DNA of 64,000 bases. It comes from an uncultured Pelagibacteraceae bacterium. Lineage in GTDB: Bacteria; Pseudomonadota; Alphaproteobacteria; Pelagibacterales; Pelagibacteraceae. Every line of letters starts with the position of its first letter. Within the stretch, counting starts at the first letter, position 1. A program made the translations under genes and the position numbers. The notes under the pieces are model-generated. The model was given only the letters and a program-made list of their open reading frames with translations, had not been told where the DNA came from and did no database searches. Location of the stretch: assembly GCA_902523895.1 (NCBI GenBank), contig CABZAZ010000005.1, forward strand, positions 28,605-92,604. Reading direction: 5' to 3'. This document shows, piece after piece, positions 57,758 through 64,000 of this stretch.

Positions 57758-58249
57758 TTAATCCTCTTTTTGGTGAGTTTCATAGTAAAAACTTGCAATT
57801 AGAATAGCATCAGCTTTGTTAGAGTCTTTTTTTTTTGAAAGTTGTGTTGAAAAATAAGGAAATATTTCAATTGCTCTTGTTCTGCTAGCATCTTTTTGAG
57901 AATTAATTAAATTAAAATATTTTTTCCATTTAGCTGGTCTTACGAAAAACATTGGTAGTTGCATTGCAGAACATATTCCTTTTAAAATCCCATAAGACTG
58001 ACCAAAATTAAACATACTAGTTACTCCTTGTCCTGGCATTGCAGAAACTTGTTCTATCACAACTCTGATATCATCATTTTTATTATTAATTCTTTTAAAA
58101 AATTCGTTATAAACTTGAGCACCATTAACTTGTTTTTTATTTTTTTTACCCTCTGTCATCACTGGCATTTCAATTACTTCTATAATTTTTCCATCTTCAA
58201 AAAAACAAATTGAGCCCGAAATACCTGGATCTATACCAATTATAAACAT
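57758..58249 (-). CDS. RuvC-like Holliday junction resolvase, phage-like subtype
   Basis: An RNase H-fold nuclease of 163 residues, likely cutting branched DNA. D7 in IIGIDPG, E66 in VVIEQVSAMPGQG and D147 in KADAILIA match three RuvC active-site acids; the fourth position appears to be Asn144, with Asp142 nearby. The MPGQGVTSMFNFGQSYGI stretch is characteristic of phage/prophage RuvC-like proteins, not of the canonical bacterial RuvC. The gene lies between yebC and tolQ, where alphaproteobacteria usually have ruvC-ruvA-ruvB. ruvA and ruvB are not here. I have left the symbol blank for this reason. Confidence 0.8.
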   Translation of the reverse strand: MFIIGIDPGISGSICFFEDGKIIEVIEMPVMTEGKKNKKQVNGAQVYNEFFKRINNKNDDIRVVIEQVSAMPGQGVTSMFNFGQSYGILKGICSAMQLPMFFVRPAKWKKYFNLINSQKDASRTRAIEIFPYFSTQLSKKKDSNKADAILIASFYYETHQKED

Positions 58250-58258
58250 ATCCTGTAT

Positions 58259-58981
58259 CTAGTTTGAAAATTTAACATTTGAATAAATATTTTGCACATC
58301 GTCATCATTTTCTAATGTCTCAAAAAAACTAATCAATTCCTTTTTTTTCTCTTCTGAAATTTCCACAGCATTTAAAGGCACCCACTCTATCCCTGTCGAA
58401 ATAAAATTACTTATTTTTTTTTCCAATTCTTTTTTAACATTGTAAATATCATTTGTTGAACACTGTATCTCATGAAATTCTTCATTCGATTTACACTCAT
58501 TTGCACCAGCCTCAATAGCAAGTTCTAAAATATCCTCATCTGAAATCTCCTTTTTATCAATTTTAATTACACCTAATTGAGCAAAATTATGTGATGCTGA
58601 ACCTTGAGTTCCTAAACTTCCTCCTGATTTTTGAAAAATTGTTCTTATATTTGAAGCAGTTCTATTTTTATTATCAGTCAAAGTCTCAACTATAACAGCA
58701 ACTCTTTCAGGCCCAAAACCTTCATATCTCAAATTTTCAAAATTTAACTGATTACTCATTGAAGACTTATCTATAGCTCTAGCTATATTATCTTTGGGCA
58801 TATTTGCTGACCTAGCAGCTTGCACTGCGGAACGCAATCTTGGGTTCATATCTGGATCTTTATCCCCTAGCTTAGCAGCTACAGTAATCTCTTTAGATAG
58901 TTTTGAAAAGATTTTTGATCTTAGTTTATCGGCTTTACCTTTTTTGTGTTTTATACCTGCCCAATGAGAATGTCCTGCCAT
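58259..58981 (-). CDS. yebC: YebC/PmpR-family protein
   Basis: A DNA-binding or ribosome-associated regulator family; recent work links members to translation of proline-rich stretches. It has 240 residues. The hallmark start MAGHSHWAGIKHKKGKADKLRSKIFSKLSKEI is present, as are NMPKDNIARAIDKS, RYEGFGPERVAVIVETLTDNKNRTASNIR and a GSLGTQGSASHNF loop. It lies 9 bases upstream of the RuvC-like gene, keeping the widespread yebC-ruvC order. Confidence 0.95.
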   Translation of the reverse strand: MAGHSHWAGIKHKKGKADKLRSKIFSKLSKEITVAAKLGDKDPDMNPRLRSAVQAARSANMPKDNIARAIDKSSMSNQLNFENLRYEGFGPERVAVIVETLTDNKNRTASNIRTIFQKSGGSLGTQGSASHNFAQLGVIKIDKKEISDEDILELAIEAGANECKSNEEFHEIQCSTNDIYNVKKELEKKISNFISTGIEWVPLNAVEISEEKKKELISFFETLENDDDVQNIYSNVKFSN

Positions 58982-58989
58982 AAAAAAAA

Positions 58990-59793
58990 TTAAGTATTTT
59001 TTAGAAGACCTCCAAATATGTAACTTTCTATACTATCTGCTAAGCCAGTTTCTAAATTACAATTTACTATAACTCCACTCAAAGAAGCTTCTCCAATAGC
59101 TGGAAAATGTTTAATTGAATCCTTTTTCATAAATTTATTAATTGAATTATCTTTATTCATACCTATAACTGAGTCATAATCTCCACACATTCCTGCATCT
59201 GTTTGGTAAGCAGTGCCATTTTTTAAAACTCTTGCATCATTAGTAGGTATGTGAGTGTGAGTTCCAATAACAAGTGTTGCTTTTCCATCAAAATAATGAC
59301 CAATAGCATTTTTTTCACTCGTTATTTCTCCATGGAAATCAACAATCAGAAAATCATAATCTTTTTTCAAGTTATATTTTGCTAAAAAATCTTTTGAAAT
59401 TTTAAAAACATCATCACATTTCTTCATAAAGACATTTCCCATTAAATTTAAAACTCCTATTTTGTAATTTTTTTTTGTTTTATAAATCTCAAATCCTCTA
59501 CCGGGAGCAGGTTCAAATAGATTTTTTGGTCTTAACAATCTGTTCTCTTTATCAATAAAGTTCATTATATCTTTTTGATCCCAAACATGATTTCCAGTTG
59601 TAATCACATCAACTCCGTTATCAAAAAAATTTTGACAAATTTCTTTGGTTAAACCAACACCAGTATCATCAGCATTCTCACCATTTATAATTACAAAATC
59701 GATATTTTTTTTTTTAATCTGACCTAATAGATCATTAGTTATCTTTCTGCACCCAGATAGTCCAACAACATCACCTAAAAATAAAATTTTCAT
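58990..59793 (-). CDS. YmdB-family metallophosphoesterase
   Basis: A calcineurin-like phosphoesterase of 267 residues. The metal-binding motifs are GDVVG at the N-terminus, NGENADDTGVGLT, TTGNHVWDQKD, VDFHGE and GTHTHIPTND. It ends with the family-specific GTAYQTDAGMCGDYDSVIGM. The B. subtilis homologue YmdB hydrolyses cyclic nucleotides (2',3' forms). It is 8 bases from yebC and 6 from fau, an arrangement found in many alphaproteobacteria. The cellular substrate here is unknown. Confidence 0.9.
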   Translation of the reverse strand: MKILFLGDVVGLSGCRKITNDLLGQIKKKNIDFVIINGENADDTGVGLTKEICQNFFDNGVDVITTGNHVWDQKDIMNFIDKENRLLRPKNLFEPAPGRGFEIYKTKKNYKIGVLNLMGNVFMKKCDDVFKISKDFLAKYNLKKDYDFLIVDFHGEITSEKNAIGHYFDGKATLVIGTHTHIPTNDARVLKNGTAYQTDAGMCGDYDSVIGMNKDNSINKFMKKDSIKHFPAIGEASLSGVIVNCNLETGLADSIESYIFGGLLKNT

Positions 59794-59799
59794 AAAAAA

Positions 59800-60333
59800 T
59801 TATTTGTTTGTTATAATAAAATCTAACTCAATATCATAATTATTAGTTGGTATTTTTTTTACTTTTTGAAAAGAGTAAGCAAATCCAATTGTTAGCACCT
59901 TTTTTCGTTTTCTAATTTTGTTTATATACCTATCGTAAAATCCTCCACCGTAACCAATCCTGTTAAAATTTTTGTCAAACGCTACTAGAGGTACTAACAA
60001 AACATCTGGATATTTTAACATTTTTGAAATTGGTTCTGGTATTCCAAATTTATTTATAACTAAAGGATCATTTGTTGACCATTGAAAGAAGTTCATTTGT
60101 GACTTTTTCTTTATTTTTGGCAATGTTATAATAAATTTTTTTTTTTCAAATTTTTCTAAGATTTCTAAAATGTCTATTTCATAATTATATGGGTAATAGC
60201 CACCAATTATTTTACCTAGAACCTTTTTTCTTTTTAAAATATTCAAAATTAAATCAAAATTGAGAATGAATTTTTTAATTTTTTTTTGTTTTCTTATTTT
60301 TAAGATTTTTTTTCTAATTTGAGATTTGTTCAC
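59800..60333 (-). CDS. fau: 5-formyltetrahydrofolate cyclo-ligase
   Basis: An ATP-dependent enzyme turning 5-formyl-THF into 5,10-methenyl-THF (also called ygfA). It has 177 residues. Typical parts are GGYYPYNYEIDILEIL, PLVAFDKNFNRIGYGGGFYDRYI with the Gly-rich substrate and ATP site, and a very Lys/Ile-rich N-terminal third. It sits 9 bases after zapA. In many bacteria 6S RNA lies in that gap, but there is no room for it here. Confidence 0.88.
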   Translation of the reverse strand: MNKSQIRKKILKIRKQKKIKKFILNFDLILNILKRKKVLGKIIGGYYPYNYEIDILEILEKFEKKKFIITLPKIKKKSQMNFFQWSTNDPLVINKFGIPEPISKMLKYPDVLLVPLVAFDKNFNRIGYGGGFYDRYINKIRKRKKVLTIGFAYSFQKVKKIPTNNYDIELDFIITNK

Positions 60334-60342
60334 AAAATTCTA

Positions 60343-60786
60343 TTAAGATATTTTATCTATACTTGCTTTTTCTACGAAATTTGAAATCTCGTCTGTAGCA
60401 GTATCAATTAACTTTTCATAATGTTTTTGATTAAGCTCAATTTCATCTTTTAACTCAACGTGATTTTTATTCAAAATTTTAATTTCTTCCTCTTTTCTAT
60501 CTCTATATTCATAGACTAATGATTTTAATTCTCTAAATTTATTTGAAAGCTCTTTTATTTCAATTTTTTTCTGTTCAACTTTTTTTTTGGTTTCATGATA
60601 TTCATCCATCACTTTAACTGCGGTAATCAGTAAAAGTTTATTTTCACCAATATTTCCTAAATCATTTTTTAAGTCGTTAAACTTTTGATTAATTTGTATT
60701 AATAATTCTTCAAGATGTTCTTCTTGTCCATCATCACATGACAACAAAAACTCTTTGCCATTGAATTTTATTCTTACGTTTGCCAT
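60343..60786 (-). CDS. zapA: Cell division protein ZapA-like
   Basis: An FtsZ-ring associated protein of 147 residues. The N-terminal ZapA domain (about 1-60) has VRIKFNGKEFLLSCDDGQEEHLEELLIQIN and a LLLITAVKVMDEYHE helix. A long coiled coil follows, extended compared with E. coli ZapA (109 residues). It overlaps the small coiled-coil gene upstream by 13 bases and precedes fau, the standard zapA-fau order. Confidence 0.85.
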   Translation of the reverse strand: MANVRIKFNGKEFLLSCDDGQEEHLEELLIQINQKFNDLKNDLGNIGENKLLLITAVKVMDEYHETKKKVEQKKIEIKELSNKFRELKSLVYEYRDRKEEEIKILNKNHVELKDEIELNQKHYEKLIDTATDEISNFVEKASIDKIS

Positions 60787-61097
60787 TTATCAATTTCGTC
60801 CATTAAAGTATTGGTTTCTTGGTTTAATTCATCTATTTTTTCCGAAAATTCTATCCTTTTTTTTTCTTCAATTTTTTCTCTATTTTGTAATTCCTCCAGT
60901 TTTATTGATAAATTATCATGCTCGTCTGCTAAAGTTTTATATTTTTTCTCTAATTCAGATTTTTCAATTTCTAATTGATTTTTTTGCTCTCCAAGAATTT
61001 CAATATTTTTTTTTATATCTGGATCCTCTAGGTTTAAATTTTTTAGTTTCGCCAATGCGATATTAAGCTTTTTTTCTTTTTCAAGAATAGAATTCAT
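60774..61097 (-). CDS. Small coiled-coil protein upstream of zapA (DUF4164-like)
   Basis: A 107-residue protein made almost wholly of charged heptads rich in Glu, Lys and Leu (for example ILGEQKNQLEIEKSELEKKYKTLADEHDNL), with no signal peptide or membrane segment. Alphaproteobacteria often carry a short DUF4164-type coiled-coil gene in this spot before zapA, and its length and position fit. It probably acts with ZapA at the division site, but that is inferred from its neighbour and its shape alone. It is the first gene of the long minus-strand run. Confidence 0.65.
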   Translation of the reverse strand: MNSILEKEKKLNIALAKLKNLNLEDPDIKKNIEILGEQKNQLEIEKSELEKKYKTLADEHDNLSIKLEELQNREKIEEKKRIEFSEKIDELNQETNTLMDEIDKWQT

Positions 61098-61150
61098 ATA
61101 TATATGTTTATATTATTAAATAGAATCTTCTAAGTCTAGACAGGATAAAT

Positions 61151-63082
61151 TTGAGTAAATTTTATAAAGAATTAGCGAATTGTATTAGATTTCTCTCAAT
61201 TGATGCTGTTCAAAAAGCAAACTCAGGTCACCCTGGGATGCCAATGGGAATGGCAGATGTTGCTACAGTGCTTTTTAAAGATTTTTTAAAATTTAATCCA
61301 AAAAATCCTAGCTGGATTAATAGAGATAGATTTGTTCTTTCTGCTGGGCATGGATCAATGTTGCTTTACTCTCTCCTTTATTTAACTGGTTACAAAAGTG
61401 TTTCTTTAAATGATATTAAAAATTTTAGACAATTAGAGTCCATATGTGCTGGGCATCCTGAATATCATCCAAATACTGGTATTGAAACCACTACAGGTCC
61501 ATTGGGACAAGGAGTCTCAAACGCAGTTGGGTTTGCAATATCAGAGGAAATTTTAAAAAAACAATTAGGGAAAAAAAGGATCAATCATAAAACTTATGTT
61601 CTTGCTGGCGACGGATGCTTAATGGAAGGTATTAGTCACGAGGCATTAAGCTTAGCTGGACATTTAAAATTAAAGAATCTTATTTTATTATTTGATAATA
61701 ATTCTATATCAATTGATGGTCCCACTAATTTAGCTATTTCAGACGATCACGAAAAAAGATTTAAGAGCTACGGATGGGACTACTTAAAAATTAATGGTCA
61801 TGATTTCAAAGAAATATCTAAAGCTTTAAAAAAAGCACAGAAATCAAAAAAACCTATCGCGATTTCATGTAAAACAACAATCGGTTATGGATCTCCAAAC
61901 AAAGGTGGTAAGGCTTCATCTCATGGAAGTCCGTTAGGTGATGAAGAAATAAAACTGGTTAGAAAAAAACTTAAATGGAAATATGAGCCATTCAAAATTC
62001 CGACTGAATTATTAAATGAATGGAGAAAAATCGGAAAAAAAGCATCACTAAGATCAGAGAAATATAAACTTAAATTCCCAGTTTCAAAAAATTTTCACTC
62101 ATTAAAAAAATTAATTGAAAAAGCAAAAATTGAAAATTTTAAAAATATAAAACCAATTGCTACAAGGAAATCCTCTGAAATATTTTTAAATATCATAGCA
62201 AAATTTCCATTTTTAATTGGAGGCTCGGCTGATTTAGCTGGATCAAATAATACTAAAACTAAAGATCATAAAATAATCAAACCAGGGGATTTTTCAGGAA
62301 ACTACATTCATTATGGAGTAAGAGAGCACGCGATGTGTGGAATAATGAATGGAATAGCCTTACACAGTAGCCTAATTCCTTATGGTGGAACTTTTCTAAT
62401 ATTTAGTGACTACTGTAAACCATCTATCAGACTAGCAGCGATGATGAAACAACAAGTTATATATGTTTTTACTCATGACTCTATCGGCTTAGGTGAGGAT
62501 GGACCAACTCATCAGCCAATTGAACAGTTAACAAGTTTGAGAACTATTCCAAATTTAAATGTTTTTAGACCTTCTGATACCATTGAAACTTTTGAGTGTT
62601 GGCAGTTGGCTCTTGAAAGTAATAATACTCCAAGTGTAATTTCGCTAACTAGACAAAGTGTCAATCCTATTAGAATTGAAAATTCTCTCAAAAATAAATC
62701 GTCTTTGGGTGCTTATGAAGTTTTGAGAACTGGGGATAATATAAGTGTAACAATTTTAGCAACTGGGTCTGAAACAAGTTTAGCAAGTGATGTGGGTCAT
62801 AAATTGGCCACAGATGGTATTTATTCCAAAATCATTTCAATGCCTTGTCAAAAAATATTTGATCATCAAAGTAAAGATTACAAAGACAAAATATTAGGCG
62901 AAACTGAATTAGTAGTATCTATAGAGGCCTCTGAAACGAGTTATTGGAAAAAATATACTGGTATAAATGGATTAAATTTTGGAATTAACGACTTTGGAAA
63001 AAGCGCACCATATAAAAAAATTTATGACCATTTCAAGTTAAATTCTGAAAGTATTGTAAAAAAAATCAAAGAAAAATTATGA
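61151..63082 (+). CDS. tkt: Transketolase
   Basis: A thiamine-diphosphate enzyme of the pentose phosphate pathway. It has 643 residues. I take the TTG start at 61151, preceded by AGGATAAA as a ribosome binding site. [27 protein letters not shown] and the ThDP/metal site [32 protein letters not shown] are present. The pyrimidine-domain motif [16 protein letters not shown] includes the catalytic Glu, and [19 protein letters not shown] follows. It overlaps gap by 4 bases (ATGA), giving a tkt-gap operon typical of alphaproteobacteria. Confidence 0.96.
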   Translation: MSKFYKELANCIRFLSIDAVQKANSGHPGMPMGMADVATVLFKDFLKFNPKNPSWINRDRFVLSAGHGSMLLYSLLYLTGYKSVSLNDIKNFRQLESICAGHPEYHPNTGIETTTGPLGQGVSNAVGFAISEEILKKQLGKKRINHKTYVLAGDGCLMEGISHEALSLAGHLKLKNLILLFDNNSISIDGPTNLAISDDHEKRFKSYGWDYLKINGHDFKEISKALKKAQKSKKPIAISCKTTIGYGSPNKGGKASSHGSPLGDEEIKLVRKKLKWKYEPFKIPTELLNEWRKIGKKASLRSEKYKLKFPVSKNFHSLKKLIEKAKIENFKNIKPIATRKSSEIFLNIIAKFPFLIGGSADLAGSNNTKTKDHKIIKPGDFSGNYIHYGVREHAMCGIMNGIALHSSLIPYGGTFLIFSDYCKPSIRLAAMMKQQVIYVFTHDSIGLGEDGPTHQPIEQLTSLRTIPNLNVFRPSDTIETFECWQLALESNNTPSVISLTRQSVNPIRIENSLKNKSSLGAYEVLRTGDNISVTILATGSETSLASDVGHKLATDGIYSKIISMPCQKIFDHQSKDYKDKILGETELVVSIEASETSYWKKYTGINGLNFGINDFGKSAPYKKIYDHFKLNSESIVKKIKEKL

Positions 63083-64000
63083 AAATAAAAATTGGTATTA
63101 ATGGAATGGGGAGAATAGGAAGAATGATTCTTCGCTCTATTTACGAGGGAAATAAAAAAATAGAAATTATACACATTAATAATAGAACAAATTCTGAAAC
63201 TTGCTCGACTCTTTTAAAATATGATTCAATTCATGGAAAATTTAAAGCTGATATAAGCTATGATGAAAATAATCTTATTGTAAATAAAGACAAAATTTCT
63301 TTTAGTCAAGAAACAGATTTAAATAAAATTAATTGGAAAAAATATGGTGTTGATTACGTGTTTGAGTGTACAGGAAAATTTAATTCAAAAGATAAGTTAC
63401 AACCGCATCTTAATAATGGAGCGAAAAAAGTAATTGTCTCAGCTCCATGTAAAAATGCAGATAAAACTATTGTCTTTGGAGTAAACGAGTCTGAATTAGA
63501 AAAAGAAGATAAAATTGTTTCTGCTGCATCTTGCACAACAAATTGCCTAGCGCCAGTCGCACATATTTTAAATGAAAATTTCGGAATAGAAAAAGGTTTT
63601 ATGACAACCATACATGCGTTTACCAGCGATCAAAGAATTTTAGATAATTCACATAAAGACCCTAGAAGAGCTAGATCTGCTAGTCAATCAATCGTACCAA
63701 CTTCTACTGGTGCGTCAAAAGCTATAGGTGAAATAATTCCCTCCCTCAAAGGAAAATTAGAGGGTATAGCAATGAGAGTACCAACCCCAAATGTATCATT
63801 AATTGAATTTGTGTTCTGTACAAAAAAAGATTTGAATGTTGAAAAAATAAATTCAGCATTTAAGGATTTTAGTAAAAAAAATAAAATTATTGAAATCACA
63901 AAAGAAAAACTTGTTTCGATTGATTTTAATCATAATCCTGCCTCATCAATTATTGATGCAAGTTTAACAAATGTGATTGGTAAAAATATGGGAAAAATCT
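63079..64000 (+). CDS. gap: Glyceraldehyde-3-phosphate dehydrogenase (partial, cut by window end)
   Basis: About 307 N-terminal residues are visible, roughly 90% of a usual [15 protein letters not shown] opens the Rossmann domain. The catalytic Cys is C152 in [12 protein letters not shown], with His179 in TTIHAF, and the [22 protein letters not shown] substrate loop is intact. At the cofactor-selecting position after the second beta strand the sequence is INNRT, with Asn35 where NAD-specific enzymes have Asp (usual INDLT), plus Arg36. This suggests NADP use or dual specificity. It is co-transcribed with tkt. Confidence 0.93.
   Translation, partial: MKIKIGINGMGRIGRMILRSIYEGNKKIEIIHINNRTNSETCSTLLKYDSIHGKFKADISYDENNLIVNKDKISFSQETDLNKINWKKYGVDYVFECTGKFNSKDKLQPHLNNGAKKVIVSAPCKNADKTIVFGVNESELEKEDKIVSAASCTTNCLAPVAHILNENFGIEKGFMTTIHAFTSDQRILDNSHKDPRRARSASQSIVPTSTGASKAIGEIIPSLKGKLEGIAMRVPTPNVSLIEFVFCTKKDLNVEKINSAFKDFSKKNKIIEITKEKLVSIDFNHNPASSIIDASLTNVIGKNMGKI

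Noticed and set aside
60334..60342. Place for 6S RNA (ssrS) between zapA and fau
   Set aside because: Only 9 bases separate the genes, so no structured RNA fits.
1..64000. CRISPR arrays, insertion sequences, integrase or prophage modules
   Set aside because: No spaced direct repeats, terminal inverted repeats, transposase or structural phage genes were found; the RuvC-like gene is the only phage-like element.

Overview
The window reads as a stretch of chromosome from a SAR11-type marine alphaproteobacterium (Pelagibacterales). The evidence is a very AT-rich composition (roughly 30% GC by eye), lysine- and asparagine-rich proteins, almost no intergenic DNA, many stop/start overlaps, and SAR11-like gene sets: proteorhodopsin followed by ferredoxin, ferredoxin reductase and a glutathione S-transferase, a eukaryotic-type NADP isocitrate dehydrogenase, and an alphaproteobacterial-type single-cysteine DksA. 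I see no insertion sequence, prophage, CRISPR array or rRNA, and no gene-free stretch above 300 bases. The largest gap is about 210 bases, upstream of proteorhodopsin.

Layout. 1-2.1 kb (minus): the end of a glycosyltransferase gene and the phosphatidylethanolamine pathway (pssA, psd). 2.2-3.4 kb: icd. 3.4-10.4 kb (minus): alaS, recA, a TolC-type outer-membrane channel, a D-glycerate 3-kinase, a GFA-fold protein and a cupin. 10.5-12.2 kb: umuD-umuC (DNA polymerase V). 12.2-18.3 kb (minus): a secreted alginate-lyase-like protein, ppc and two glycosyltransferases. 18.3-19.1 kb: dksA with two very small membrane-protein ORFs chained to its stop codon. 19.1-21.9 kb (minus): GST, FNR, ferredoxin and a proteorhodopsin with Gln at the spectral-tuning position. 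22.1-28.6 kb: prpE-SMR, pyrC (minus), ygfZ, tRNA-Leu (minus) and nadA-nadC. 28.6-35.0 kb (minus): ppdK, glyS, glyQ and an S49 peptidase. 35.1-40.9 kb: ispB, pdxH, aroC and the dxs-ispA-xseB isoprenoid operon. 40.9-45.4 kb: tsaC, an ABC-2 exporter, tRNA-Arg (minus), rluD and rpoH. 45.4-61.1 kb (minus): a long run from the zapA/fau/yebC/RuvC-like genes through the whole Tol-Pal system to tilS, ftsH, folP, glmM, thiD and purA. 61.2-64 kb: tkt and a truncated gap.

How the genes work together. Central carbon metabolism is prominent: icd, ppc, ppdK, tkt, gap, prpE and glycerate kinase surround the PEP/pyruvate node. dxs, ispA and ispB make the isoprenoids needed for quinones and for retinal precursors. 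The proteorhodopsin would use retinal made by genes not in this window. Cell-envelope genes (pssA, psd, Tol-Pal, FtsH, GlmM and the glycosyltransferases) and stress or SOS genes (recA, umuDC, rpoH, dksA) make up most of the rest.

The points most worth a second look are: the tiny ORFs coupled to dksA; a phage-type RuvC-like resolvase in the slot where alphaproteobacteria usually carry ruvCAB; periodic repeats before umuD and a LexA-like site before recA; an inverted repeat upstream of proteorhodopsin; and the near-universal overlap of convergent genes, often on a shared TTAA or CTAA stop. Promoter and operator calls are by eye and weak unless stated otherwise.
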